Source: Chiua virens (taxonomy: Eukaryota > Basidiomycota > Agaricomycetes > Boletales > Boletaceae). Taken from it: a DNA stretch of 64,000 nucleotides. Of this stretch, positions 1 through 12,728 are shown one piece after another (the stretch's first letter is position 1; each line of letters starts with the position of its first letter). A model generated the notes under the pieces. It worked only from the letters and a program-made list of their open reading frames with translations. It did no database searches and was not told the DNA's origin. The stretch covers positions 434,001 through 498,000 of the forward strand of contig JAHNUO010000017.1 of assembly GCA_019787685.1 (NCBI GenBank), given 5' to 3'. Made by a program: the position numbers and the translations under genes.

Positions 1-3000
1 AGGATTCGGCTCTGATCAAGTGACTTCCGGAAAATAATGACTTGCTGTGTAAGTTATGCCTCACCACCGATGCGAATTCGCAAGGATCTTGGAAGGAGCC
101 TTAAGCCACAGTGCTGATATCATCAGCGCCACATCGGACGATTACCCAAGTACAGTGCGATCAGAACGGTTTGATGACCGGCTCCAACGCTCAAACCGAC
201 CGACCGCAGCCATGGCCAACTCTAGTCAATAGCAAAGTACCCTCAACACTGCCGACAACTCCACTGTACCCGCGCACCTCCTCTTCCCGAGTTCGAACGA
301 CTACACGTGGTCGAAACTTACCGGATTGATGGGATGCACCCGAGAACACCCAGGCTGGACGCCCCTTTCCCTGCTTATCGCTAAAGGGTTTACTTTTAGC
401 TTATGCACCACCACTACCAGAAACTGAAGGTACCTTCCCATCCCAGTCTCCCTCAATCCCGCCCGTATCAATATAAAGGGACCTGGATCCCCGCCTCCCG
501 CGCGCCAAGGTCACGGTGCGCAACAGCGCACGCGACCAATTTACCATGAACGCCCTAGGGTGCTGTCACCCCATCCACTATTCCCATTCATAGACGAGGC
601 GATATTGCGGGTATGGAGAAACGGACTCGGACCCTGTCACCTAGTCTGGGGTAAGGCAGATGCCCCGTCCGATGGACGCACGTTCGCATGGCTTCTCAGA
701 GCCAAAAACATGCACTGGGCGCGTTTCATTGATGCTCATAGAGACGCGAAGCTCGAATTCTTGATCGTGTCGCAACGCTGATTACGGCGACCCGAAGCGT
801 TGCGAATAATGGAGGCCCGTTCCGTCCGATTCTCTGAAATTTTACCCGCGGTTAAAAGTGGAAGGTGATACCTGGTCAGTGCTTCGAATGCGGGAGATCG
901 CTCTAGCGTTCTCCCACTGATGCAACTGCACGTATAGTTCGGCTGGGGCGTATCCTTTGTCCCTGTATGTTGAGACGGACGATCGAGAACACGACAAAGT
1001 GGAGAGACCCGAATCCCCTTGAGGCCACCAGAACGAAGAAGCTTGCATCGCCACAGGGGTCCTGAAAATCCCGATTCCACTGCCATCAAGGGGAATATTG
1101 GTGACGAGAGTTTCACGCACGATGCTCTGTCGGAAGGTTGTGGAGCTCCGTTCCTTGGACTCACAAGTAATTGTATGGCAACATGTTACTTATCAGATCG
1201 AAGTCAGACGGGCGTGATAATCATGATCCGGACATAGGGAGATCTGCTATCACGAAAGATGTCGATGAGGAGATGTCCGGATTCAGATGCTGTCAGTGAG
1301 CGCACGTGCCAGGTTGTCTTACGGAAAACGAGGATCAATAACAAGTACTGAGCCCATGATGGGCATCAGGATCTCACAAGATTCTGTGAACAGCTCGAGA
1401 GGGAGATGAAGAGCTCTGTGCACAAAATGTTGTTTCAAATTTCCATTATAGTCACTGCTGGCTACGATTACAAGCCTCGTGAGTCTTTACCACCAGCCAA
1501 CCTAGGGACAGCGTTCCGTCTAGCAATCTTGAAGGAAATCTCCAAGACACGCTGTCTTTCATCCCTGTAAGATCCTTAGTTGTGTATCTACATATCAGAT
1601 AACTTAGGCCGTATGCGGGTATCCAAGGCTCAGCCAACCAAATGCCGAGTTCCTCCGAGTGGGCTGTGGAGGGTCATCGATCATCCTTAGACTGCGATCC
1701 GAGGCGATGCTACTATCATGCTAGCGTCCATGTCTTTCGGGCTTAGATCTCCAGCCTCTGAGAAATCGGCTCAGGCAGCTGAACCTGGGCGCCAAGTAGT
1801 ACTATGGTACTGTCTTGGCATCATATTCCTCTTCAAATCGGGTCCGCGCTCGACGTACGTTTGGCCTTGGCAAAAGGATCCAATTTCTGTTTTTCCAGAA
1901 TTCTGGACGCGAAGACGAACTGCGGAATGACCCAACGGAAGCGCATTGGGGTTCCATTATCCATGCCCAGCTCATCGAACTTGAATTCCGAGAAGCTCTT
2001 GGACACTGCCTTTGCCAAGCTTTTGTGACATTTCGTTTGCCAAGTATGGTGTCATACACCTCGACAACGCCAAGTTCTAATGCCTTGCTGCGCACAAGAC
2101 TATGAACCACCTCCGACAACTGATGCGGTACTAGTAGATGGAAGCATCGCAGCATCGGTTCTTTGGCACTGTCAACTACTAGTAACCGGTAAGTACATAG
2201 TACTGCCACGCAATGCGTTGTGCTTCCGTCACTTCATCAATTATCAAACTTAGGCGATGTGACCCTGCGCCTAACGAATCAACTCATCTTTGGAATCTGG
2301 TCATATCTCTGGGCAACCTGGATGCCGTTCAGTGAATACTCCCAGATCTCTTGGAGAACAGAGCGAGTTGACTATCCGTTGACACGAACGATTATAAATC
2401 ATTTGTGCGACCTTCTATTGCATACTTCGCTTAATGACGAGTGTTACCAGGTAAGACTCGATCCTGCACCCCAGTACGTGGCTGTTATAATGATTACTGC
2501 GCATTGCGCTTTAATTGCAGTTATAACCGAGTCGCAGTGTAATCGAATGGTAAACTTAATTATGCGATGACCAAGGGGTGACTAGGCAGCGCCTTTGTTT
2601 GAGGATCCTGCAGGATCTTTTCTGATCCCGGGGTCGACTGGCAATAGGTTCTGGATGACCTAAATGGCTTGGGTATACGTACCCAGACCTGCAGGATGCT
2701 ACGTCACTGACAAGGCTTGGCGGCACTTTGACTATTGGCAGCCTATCGGACTTTTGACAATATATGCCAAGTCCTCTCATCGAGTGCTCGATGCCAGTGA
2801 GCACTTGAGCGCTTAGCGTGGAAATATTCTCGTAATACCTCGCCAAGACCCGCCGCTTGGTCGATTTTGAGAGCTGCGATCGGAGGTCCTTCCAGATCCT
2901 CTAGGAGGGCTACTCAACCGTTCATCAAGAGATAATGTTATGAGCCCGCTTTCCTGATCCGGGCTGGCCAGCGGACGACAGTGTAGTATGAGATCTAATA

Positions 3001-5319
3001 TGCATATACTTCATGTCCGAGCAGGTAAGAAAACGATCACTGATCAAATTTCCTCGGCAGATGCTTTCGGGATGTACTTAGTAGACACCCTCAAGACTCA
3101 TACTGTCATCCGCGGCGGTGAGAATAGAGGCATCCTCCGTAACTTCAGAACGACGCCGAGTACTGATCACCCATTCTTTTTTTCACAGAAGGCGGCTCTC
3201 GCCGAATGCCAGAGCGGAAAAGGTTGCGCCAGAACCTCCTCTGACAGCAGATACCTTTGGAACGGGAAACCCACCACGAGGCTCCGAGTCGTATTCGACC
3301 GAATGTTCCACCGACACATATTTGACGCCGTTTGTCACCCTAGATCACACCTTTGGCCACTACTGGAGCGCATCCAAGTATATTGGCCTCTAGCGAACAA
3401 GTCTCAACGACGGCCCATGTTGTGCTGCGCGCCGCACGCCGCACGTCGTCGGAGTACAAAATTATCTCAAGCGACTTGTGCTTCGCGCGATAGTCGTTCT
3501 ATTTCTACCATGCGCTCCCCAGAGAGGCGAGATAGGGTGTGTACAATTAGACTCATTTGAACCTTTCCTCTGCACTAGCATATGTTTTTCTCTCAAATCC
3601 GTTGTTTGTCATGCTCGGACCAACGTTTCGGCGATTGTGAGGAACCGTATCCTATCTACCCGGCTTGTTGTTCCCAGCCACATCCGTCTTACTATCCATA
3701 CATCGGTTATCCTACTCATACTGGGTATCGGATCCTCCAATCCAGCCTCACGCTCCTGCTTCCCTTTGTCGACGCGCTCTCGGGTCCGCTTAGCAATGGA
3801 AGAGAACCTCGCCTCGGCAACAATTCAGACTATCAGGCATAAAAAACGACTCACACGCCCCTAACCTTGCGAAAACGAACGTCCTAGCTCGATTATCTCG
3901 ACGCAGGTGGAGCAAAAAAGTATGTGTTTTGGCTTTAACGCGGTCGTATTCACGCGCTCGCGGACGTTTTCGCAAGTAAGCGGTCTGGTATACTGGTCCG
4001 AGTGGTCGGCAAAGGCACTGCGTGGGAGACGTTGGTGGAGCCTATCTAATGGATGGGGTTCTCAACTTCCCATTCAAGCCGTCGGACGCCGGTCAAGCCA
4101 AGGGCGCCGGTCCGACCAGTAGTGTCCCCGAGTGCGATTCGGAACGTGCGTCGGAGACTCGTCATCAGGTCAACATAGTCGACCAAGAACACAGTCCTTG
4201 ACTGCATGTCGACCGACAAATGCCATCGGAACCGGCTCTGGGTACTGAGCCTCTTGCCGACTAAGAGCCGTTATCGTGACATTTTGCCCACAAATGGGTT
4301 CGGATCAGCTACTGCTGCAAGCGGGGATAAGTTGCTGATAGGTGATATGGGATCGGTGGAACCAGAGAGTGGACCTATCATCCTCGGGGAACGAATGGGG
4401 ATGGGGACAGGGCCTGGGGACCCGGGGTACGTTTTCATGATAGCATCATCGACGACGGAGTGCATAGCCTACTTCAACATCAGATCACTCGCGTTGCGCA
4501 CGCGTGCAACGGTGATGTCTTCCCTCTACATCAGTGGGCTGACAGCAATGATGCCATTGATGTGCGTTGGCAGTATGAACGGACCGGCCAAAACCGTCCA
4601 ATCGAGGGGCGTATCTGGGGTACGGCGGGTGCGACATCCGGACGACCTGGCCGAGGAATTGACGCCTGATCTCAATGCACGCTACAGATCATCAATTACA
4701 GACATCAGTCATATTGTCGTTCGTAGGTCTCCCCAGTCTGGAGAAGGCTCGGAGGCAAGGTACAGGGATTACGATGGGCGGTGGCATTTACTGTCGTGCA
4801 CCACAAGTCACCAAGCGTCTCTGGATCTGATGATAGTACATACGAGATTATGCGGTCGGTGTTCTACTCGAATCATCTCCGTCGAACTTTGAATGACGGG
4901 CTGGCAACAATGTTGCTTTTTCGAGAAATTATGTTCCACGTAGGCAAATTATCGCAGCAATTTATCTTGCGACTCTGTAAGCCGTATCGCTAAAAAGTTG
5001 TTCAGTGATGGACTGAATATTGAATGATCATGAGGTGTATGAAACTGAGACCAATGTGGTGCCTCGTTACGATATGTCAGGAAGAGGTGAATTTTACCCA
5101 AATCATTTGTCTTAGCCGGTCTCATCAGAGGGGATAACCAGAACAAGGAGCACATCATTGGAGTAGACGGCGAGTCAATTACTGAATCGTAGACATCCAG
5201 TTCGCAAGCACGAAGAGTATCGTCTAGGACACAGGACCGAAATACAAGCATTAAGAGGACCATTGGGTCCGATGCAACTATATATCGTGCATCCTACGTC
5301 TGAAACCAATACCCGGGCT
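1..5319. other. Gene-poor left flank, no recognised gene
   Basis: No reading frame here gives a protein I recognise, and the open frames overlap on both strands without splice-consistent extensions. The longest, 228 codons at 4206-4892 on the plus strand, has no family signature. A TATA-like ATATAAAG lies near 470-477, but no convincing gene follows. The minus strand at about 1802-2209 gives a non-repetitive peptide split over two frames that could be a decayed gene, but I cannot name it. The stretch could be old intergenic DNA or decayed elements. Confidence 0.5.
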
Positions 5320-5966
5320 TTACAATGTGAGGTTGTAATCATATTCGCCCTGTGCGTTCTGTGCGATCCACAGCACGACAGCAGAGAGCATGAGAGCCAC
5401 GTTTTGGGATACGTTGGCGTAGCCATAGTACGTGTATTGCTCTTCGTAACCGTGGAGGACATATTTGAGTACAAGGAGAGACTGAGGGGTAAGGTGAGAT
5501 CTTCGGCCTGAACCGATCAAGACTAGGGTTGGACGCACCACACTGCCTGCTAGACCGCCTGCCATGAGGGCGAAACCGACAAACAAGAAGAGTCTTGCTC
5601 TCCAGACGGCATCCGGAGAACCATAGTCATCGCCTCTAATCCTGTCCTTGTCAATGAAGTTGATGATGAGCATGCCCAAGAGGGAGCATATTCCTGGGAC
5701 CCAATCTACGAATTCGACGTGGACTGGAGGCGGAATCTGTGGCTCGCCATAGGGGGAGTGTGCGTGTGCAGAAAGAATGGCGGCATCAAGGAAGGTCCAG
5801 TTGGCAAGTGCAAACTGAAATGCTTTTAGTCGTGCAAAGTGGCGGGTGCGAGTGCACGTACGAGAGCGCCGGCAAGATATATGCCAATTGTGCGTCTGTA
5901 CTTTCCAAAGTTGAAATCGGGGAAAGGATTTAGACAAACTCTGCGGGAGTCATATTCTGAGCGCAT
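5320..5966 (-). CDS. vps68: UPF0220/TMEM50 family membrane protein (Vps68-like)
   Basis: The CDS is complement(join(5320..5481,5539..5814,5862..5966)), 180 residues, with two short introns (GTACGT..TTTCAG and GTGCGT..CTCAG). The product has four hydrophobic segments at about residues 25-45, 70-90, 112-128 and 150-168. The family-typical stretches FVDWVPGICSLLGMLI and YYGYANVSQNVALML are intact, and the protein ends in EYDYNLTL as other basidiomycete members do. Yeast Vps68 acts in vacuolar and endosomal protein sorting; the membrane location here is inferred from the family. The start at 5966 was chosen because it opens the exon that runs into the conserved NPFPDFNFGKYRR segment. Both introns are multiples that fit the frame or are clearly intronic, and no frame break is seen. 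It is divergent from the ubiquitin ligase at 6090. Confidence 0.9.
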
Positions 5967-6089
5967 GATGATACTGAAGCAACGACCAGGATGGGCTGCG
6001 GGTAGAGCGAGTTAATAATTACATAATAAAAAAACATAGCAAAATGAGAAAATAAACTATTCCTTGTACAACGCTCCTTTCGTGGGCCA
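5967..6089. promoter_or_regulatory. Shared divergent promoter region
   Basis: Only 123 bp separate the start codons of the Vps68-like gene (minus) and the RBR ligase (plus). The interval contains an A/T-rich patch at about 6012-6060. Both core promoters must lie in it or overlap the neighbouring 5' ends. That it works as a bidirectional promoter is inferred from geometry. Confidence 0.5.
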
Positions 6090-8857
6090 ATGCAAGTGAT
6101 CGACATTCCTTCTTCCCCAGAGCCATCGTGCTCGTCCATGGCAAGACACACTCGCAGCGCGAGTCGCCAGCCGGGTCCGTCGAAAAAACGACCCCGTTTG
6201 GCCCATTTAGCACGCGAACCCTCCGTCATCGAGGTCATCGAACTCTCCGACTCGGACAACGATGTCCCTGCACCCAGCAAGACCCACGTACAACCAGGTC
6301 CATCTCAGACGACGTCGGGCGCATCCGTTGGCTTTGGAAAACCGAACACGGAGATGCTCGCAGACAACGCGGCGTCGGTATCCGGATCTTCACAGCATGC
6401 AGCGCGCCCCGAGCAACAGGGCGACCGTGCGCCGCTCTTCTTGCCCGGAAGTGACGACGGCCATGAGGTGGTGGTTTCCGTCGCTCAGGATATTCCTGAC
6501 GCCACGCTTGTCGACGTGCATCCGCTGCCAGAACCTCCTGCTCCTCAACTACCCGCGCCTATCGATCCGTTCGATGACCATCTCGTACGCGTGCTTGAGA
6601 TAGTCCCCGATGTTCAGCCCGCTCACGCTTCTCTTCTCATCGAGCAATTTATGCAATCTCAGCCTGTCAACGTCGTCGAGTTCGTGATACACGCCCTGTT
6701 TGAGAATCCATCTTATCCCAAAATGGACAAAAAGGGTAAACACAAGCGGGATGAACCAGATGACGATTCCGACCGCAGAGGCTCCCCAAAGCTCAAGGTG
6801 GACTATACCAGGAAAGATCGCGTATACAATTGTGGTCCGGGCTATTTCGAACGCTCACTGGTCCGCAACATTCCATCAGTGCACCATTCTCTTACTGAAG
6901 CCAGGATTGTGTAGGAGCAACTCATGACAGACTTTCCACGAATCCCTAAACCGCATATACGTTCCCGACTAGTCGACAATCGATTCTACGCGTCAACATA
7001 CCTGCTTCTTGCCGAGGAACTCAAACAAGAAGCTCTTCCTTTCAAATTAAAGTCGACTAATTCTGTCGTTGGTAAAGGGAAAGCAAGACAAGATCCAGAG
7101 TTCGACAAGGAGAGAGAATGGATGTTACTCAGGATCGCCGAGTTGGCCGGCGAGCGAGATGCAGCTTTAGCAACTTCCGTCAACGAGCAAGAATACGAAG
7201 ACAATGGTGCAGGTATCGAGTGTGGATGTTGTTTCTCCGAGTATCCATTTGTTCGTCTTTGAATCTTGGTTTTCGCGAATTTCGCCTTACTTTTCATCAG
7301 GATCGGATGGTTCAGTGCCCTGAAGCTCATCTTTTCTGTAACTCCTGCATGACGTCGTATGCCTCTAGTCTGCTCGGCGAGCATAATCCAAACATTATCT
7401 GCATGGATCAATCAGGCTGTAAACTGCCGTTTCCCGAATCCGAGCTTTGTCGGTTCCTCTCCTCCAAACTCCTCGAGCTCTATTATCGAGTCAAGCAGCG
7501 AAAAGAAATCGAGGCAGCTGGCTTGGAGAATCTCGAAGAGTGTCCGTTTTGTGAATACAGATGTGTCATCGAGAACGAGATGGAGAAGCTTTTTAGATGC
7601 GAAAATACAGAATGCAACGCAATCACTTGTAGAATGTGTAAAAAGCCGGTAAGTGTTTTTGTCCTGTACGGTCTGTACATGGTTTCAGGGTCGTTGAGAC
7701 TGATCTTGAATTGGCCATATAGGACCATCTTCCCAAAACATGCAAGGGTAGGTTTTCTATATTTTGTCTAAGCGGGGGCCCTCATGTTGGATGTAGAGGC
7801 AGATGAGGATAAACACCTGGATGCACAACATATCATCGAGGAGGCGATGAGTAAGCTTAGTCCATCCCTGATCTATGCCATTCTGACGTCCTCGATAGCC
7901 CAGGCTCTCATGCGCAATTGTCCGAATTGCCAGAAGTGTACGCATTCTCTTTTCGAACTTGTATTATCCTAACCTTCTGCTTTGCAGCATTCATCAAGGA
8001 AATGGGTGTAAGTCTCGGTGGATTAATTCATGGTGATATGTCATTCTCTTGATCCAGACTCATGTGGGCTTTTGAAACGACAGTGCAACAAGATGACCTG
8101 TCCGAATTGTCGTACTGTGTCATGTTACATCTGTCGCAAGATCATAGACGGATACGAGCATTTTTCGAATGTACGTATCCCCATCTCACTCCCCTATCTG
8201 CAGGCTGCTTCGGAGGCCGACGCACTCTCCCTGTCGATGACTATGATCTAACTGATACTCGCTTAATCGCTAGCCCCCTCCTTACTCTGGCAAGTCAGAC
8301 CCTTTAAAGTGCAATCTTTGGGATCCAGTGGAGCAACGACACGACCAAGAGGTAAGTACGTCGCATAAGTGAACTGCTTATCTCCATCCCCTGTCCTTCC
8401 CATTCCAATGCTCATTCCACCCTGCTAGGTATCTGAAGCCGCGAAACGCGCCCTCGCCGAGCTCCGCAAGTCCCGACCAGACGTTGACGAGACAAGTATC
8501 AAAGTAGACATTCCAGCGGCGCGTCCAGCCCGTCAAGCCGCAGGTCCTGCAGGCGCCAACCGTGTCATGGGCGCGCCTCCAGCGCCTGTGATGAGGGCTG
8601 GCATAGGTGCGCCGCAGATGGATATGGGCATTGACCCCGTGCAACGATTCATGTTCGGGGCAGGTCTGGCTCACCAGTTCGCACCTCTACCGGCTGTTCC
8701 GATCCCGCCAGCACGGGCGGGCGGGGTTGCAAACCCACCAAGGCTAGCAGTGCCAGCTGCGCGTGGGAGAGGACGGCGAGCGCCGCCGGCAGCGCCAGCG
8801 GGGGCACAGGCTGTCATTGCAGCGGGTGGTAGAGGTCGCCGGCGAGGAGGTCGGTAG
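6090..8857 (+). CDS. RBR E3 ubiquitin ligase, RNF216/TRIAD3 type
   Basis: The CDS is join(6090..6860,6915..7250,7301..7648,7723..7747,7797..7850,7899..7937,7988..8007,8084..8170,8274..8351,8429..8857), 728 residues and ten exons with the frame kept throughout. The N-terminal part is disordered, with a basic KKRPR patch (about 32-36) and a SUMO-interacting motif IEVIELSDSDND (about 47-58). RING1 opens at IECGCCFSEYPF (about 358-369), followed by an IBR with ECPFCEYR and MCKKP. RING2 contains NCPNCQK and GCNKMTCPNC; by comparison with parkin, the Cys of GCNKM is the expected thioester cysteine. The tail is Arg/Gly/Ala rich. RBR ligases pass ubiquitin through a RING2 cysteine. The SUMO-interacting motif suggests targeting of SUMO-modified nuclear proteins, which is an inference. 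The donor at 6861 (GTCCGC) is weak but gives a good join. Confidence 0.9.
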
Positions 8858-9306
8858 CCGTCGTCCTTTCGTTCTTGGAGTATGTTTTTCTTTCGGTGTT
8901 GTCGATGTTGTCTTGGGGAAACGACGCCAATGTGGACCGTCGATGTATTGATATGTTCTCATACCCTACATAAAACGCCTTTCTTGCTCTAGCGTATATC
9001 GATCTATGTTTGCACTGGTTATGATGGATGGCGTAGTATGCTAATAGGTCGTGACGAGGTCGATTCAATCATCGTTGGATGGTAAAAAACAATCGGGAAG
9101 TTGATCCAGACCGACTTTGCAATCAGTAACCACGAGTTCAAAGGAGTGTGCACAAGACACATCATGTGGAAGAGGGTATTGACATTCCTTCTAAGATGCC
9201 TCTACCCGACGAATGGGGATGGTGCCACAGTAGCGTCTAACCGGTATCGCTGCCTCCCGGAGTCAAACGCAATCAACATCCCGTCCCTCACCGCCAACGA
9301 AGCCTT
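8858..9306. other. Convergent intergenic region
   Basis: This is the 449-bp 3' intergenic space between the RBR ligase (plus) and the HAD phosphatase (minus). I see no gene, repeat or obvious RNA in it. Confidence 0.6.
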
Positions 9307-11045
9307 CTAGTTGGGAGCCGCGACTGGCTTGACCAAAAAGTCATCCTTGGTCTTTTCCCCTCGGACAATTTGCCCCACGATCTTCTTCGCGACATGGAAA
9401 TCGAAGAAGGGGATGTACGGAATGCCAGCCTTGTTGCAGTATGTCTTGAGATTGTCTTTCTCGTCTATCCCGGTTACTTTGACGAACAAGACATCGGCAT
9501 GTTGGGCCGCAGATAGGTCTTGAAGGTTGAGAAGGAAAAAGGAACGTGATGAGAATGAGCAATAGGCGGTGGGTGATGTCAGGAACGAGGACATACCCGA
9601 GACACCATCGCCAAAGAAAAATACGATGGGGCCTTGCCCGCCGTGCGTCTCTCTATACTCCCGATAAGGCAGGATAGCGCGCGATTTGTCGTGTCCATAT
9701 CCACTGTAACAGGGCCGTCGTCAGAAATACGCGCCGCAGCAGCGCTAGAAAAACGTTTTAATCATCGTTTGGATGATCAATATCAATCCCCTGGGGTAAT
9801 CGTTTTACCCGCAAGGAGAAAAAAAGAAAATTGACAAAAAAGGAATGCGTACGTACCTTTCTGGATGGCGCCATGTGATGAACCATTTGCCAGTCGCGTC
9901 GCGTCGGACGCCGTTCGAAACGATGAAGATGTCTTTGACGACGTCCTCGGAGCCCTTGGCAAGCTCCGTCAAGACGGCGCGAATGAGCTCATCCATGCCA
10001 CTGTGGAAAACCCGTCCATATCAGAACAACGCATCGGCAAACGATCGCCGCCGTTCGGTGTGGGAAAATTTGGAAAGAGCCACAGCGCCACGCGGAAAAC
10101 AATGAATGTCAATGAGGACGCTTCATACCTCGACACGATGGTAAAGGGGATATCGATCTCGTCACAAAATTTCTTAAAATCGATGAACCCATCGGTAAAG
10201 TCCACAGGCCGGCGCCCATCCGTGCCTATGATCGTGTGACGATGACGTGCGACACCATGGAGAATGAAATGAATCGGTTGTATGACGCGTCGGGAGTATT
10301 GTACACACCGCTAGGCGTCGTGAGATACGTCTTGCAAGCCTCTAGCGAATGGCCATTGTCAGACACGCTGCTCAACATGAGCTCAAACCCATCCCTAGAA
10401 TCGGAAATTGCCACGATCGTGAGCGTCCAACGGTGATGAGAACGAAAAACCCGATGGCGGCGATGGGTGTGAGAGAGCCGTTCATAATTCATTCAACGTC
10501 GTCCCCCCCGGCGACCTCGGATCTGCCACGCCCCACGGACCATGAAAGTGACCCGGGACCCAGCGCACTGCGTCCCCACCATACCAACCAAGACCGCCAT
10601 CACCGCATCACACCGCCATCAGGACCGATCGCGTGATGGGCCACATCCGACTGGATGCAGCTAGAGCGCTGAGAGTGAGAGAGAGCACACGTACTTGAAC
10701 GATTTACCCCTCGTCTTTCCACTCTTGTCATACTCGAGAATCTCCTTGTTGAGCGCGATCCGTCCTTGCGCACCCATCCCATAATTGTCGGTTACGTCTG
10801 AAAGGCGATGGATTCATTTGATTTGATTTTTTTCTCAGTGCTGCTGTTAATCCAATATCACGGAGAGTAACGTACAGTCGTTGGAGTCGCACGTGGTGAT
10901 GGTGCCATCCCTGTAAAATGAATAGTAAAACGCCAAGTGGCATGGGTGTCAATATGAGCGTGAGGCTTCGAGATTCGCACCAGTCGCTCAACACTACGAA
11001 TTTCTTATCAAAGTAACAGGGTTGTGTCTGAAGGCCACCCGACAT
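9307..11045 (-). CDS. HAD-superfamily phosphatase (yeast YNL010W-like)
   Basis: The CDS is complement(join(9307..9518,9597..9703,9857..10000,10129..10225,10309..10394,10695..10797,10876..10910,10981..11045)), 849 nt, 282 residues, eight exons. HAD motif I is SDWDGTIT (Asp21 and Asp23). Motif II is near FTIVSSGMDELIR, and motif IV is FFFGDGVSDLSAA with the acidic pair that binds magnesium. The fold and length match the fungal group of small-molecule phosphatases related to phosphoserine phosphatase and yeast YNL010W; the substrate cannot be told from sequence. Intron 3 (10395-10694) is 300 nt, far longer than the others at 47-153 nt. The frame is intact. Expected location is the cytosol, as no signal peptide or membrane segment is seen. 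Confidence 0.88.
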
Positions 11046-11512
11046 GGTTGTTGTCTTCTGATTCAGTTGGTTTGGGTGTGCTAGGATCCTTAATCAGCCG
11101 AATGTTGACTAGTGGCCGATGGTCTGTTGAGAGTGTGGCAGAGAAAGGTGTGCAGAGCCTTTATTTTGATTATATTATAATAATTAGAGCCCACGATGCA
11201 GTGGAGTCCGCCACAGAACGTTTGTGGAGCCATCGTCACCTTCGGGTGCTGCATCTTATCATTTCAAGATCGCAATGCGAAATCCACGGAAATTTTGTGA
11301 TTTATCGTTGTATGTGTACAGATGCTATCCACTGATCTCGAAATATGTGCATATGATAATAAGAAGAAGAATTATAAGTTAAGCGGAGATTAACAAGGCT
11401 AGCATGGAAAAGTACTAGAAAGCATGTACTGAATTGTGGGAATACGATGAATATGCTCTAGTCAGCTGATGCAATTTCTATATCATCCAATGGACATGAA
11501 TCGGAAAGGAAG
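11046..11512. other. Intergenic region upstream of the HAD gene
   Basis: This 467-bp stretch lies between the HAD phosphatase start and the 3' end of the inositol oxygenase. It includes an A/T-rich patch around 11160-11185 and another around 11345-11390. No gene is seen, and it should hold the HAD promoter. Confidence 0.5.
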
Positions 11513-12728
11513 TCACCAGTCAAGTTCGGAAGGGAAAAACTTGGAAATTAAGTTCTCGTAGTATGGGCGAAGCTTCTCAATATCAAGGGGTTCATCGCTT
11601 TTGGAATAGAGATCGTACGGATTGAATATGCGCACAGCCTCGAGTGCCTTGGCATCTTTGGCATTTGTCAGGTGGATGTAAGCGCCCTCGCGGTGCCATC
11701 TACCAAGGTGCGCAGTCAGAAAAGGGAATCCAAAGCCAATTTATCAGTATACGTACGGGTAGAAACTGTGATAACGGATCATTGCTAAGGCTTCCTCGGG
11801 GAGAGAACACTGATCTTTGATCACGTGATACAGGTACTAATGTCCGAGGGTGTTTAGATTGGATCCATCGCTTAACGTCAGACGGCGTACCTCGTCGTGT
11901 CCCCATGATATCATCACATTATCCAGCCCACAATTGGGCTCATAGATGCCGTATTTTGTAGAATACACCGCATCGTAATTGTCAGGGTTCCCTGCGAATG
12001 TCTCTGGGTAGACGTTCTTGTCTGAGAAATTACATCCGACTACGAATGTGTCCTGGGAAGATAAGATCAGAGCTGAGAACCCTAGCCGAACTCGGACTAA
12101 TTACCCCAACGACGTCCCATTGGCCTTCGCTATCAAAGAAGTATAGCAGCTTGCCGAGGTCATGGATAAGGCCAGTGACTTGCATCCACTCAGGCTTGCC
12201 ATCGCGTCGGATCGCTTCTGCCGTCTGGAGAAGATGTTCGATTTGGGACAAACTCGTCTATAGATAATGTGAGCGGGAGATCACGAGCCCTCTGATAAGG
12301 TACTCACGTCAGGGGTCAGAGTCATCCACGAGGGTGTTGAGCATATCCATGGCTTGCCAGATGCCCATACGAGCACGCTTGCGGCTCTTGAAATCAACAC
12401 GAGCCTTGATATTGAAAGCAACGGTTTGCTTCTCTATATTGATTGTGAGTGTGACGTATAATGGCATCATAAAGGCCCATGCCCACCATGCTGCTCTTTG
12501 TAAAATGATTTGACGCGTTCGCATGCACTGTTATACTGCCTGAACGCGTCCCTGTCCTTGGTCGCGTTGACCTCTGACTCTTCATTCCAATTCTTCCCTT
12601 TGAGAACATTAACTGTGACGTCGGGGGTAAGAATGATGAACATCATGGGGATGTAATCGCGACCGACCATGATCAACGGCATCAGAAAGCTCGTCAAGGT
12701 CAATCCCAGAGCGGTTCAAGGCTGGCAT
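11513..12728 (-). CDS. MIOX: myo-Inositol oxygenase with one apparent 1-base insertion
   Basis: The exons are complement(join(11513..11699,11757..11836,11891..12052,12105..12257,12308..12433,12487..12612,12668..12728)), about 297 residues. MIOX is a di-iron enzyme that opens myo-inositol to D-glucuronate. Expected iron ligands are visible: the His of [10 protein letters not shown], the HD pair of GLIHDLGK, the His of ISWGHDEYLY and the His of RYHSFYPWH. The family-typical C-terminus ([11 protein letters not shown]) is present. The frame breaks in exon 3 after VDDSDP: a run of four C (plus-strand GGGG at 12312-12315) gives CCC TGA, where the family continues DPD. With one base fewer all seven exons join in frame. 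It is either an assembly error, a recent null allele or, much less likely, recoding. The start was chosen as the first ATG of the exon carrying the [13 protein letters not shown] segment. Confidence 0.85.

Noticed and set aside
4206..4892. 228-codon open frame on the plus strand
   Set aside because: No recognisable domain, several overlapping open frames on both strands and no splice-supported continuation.
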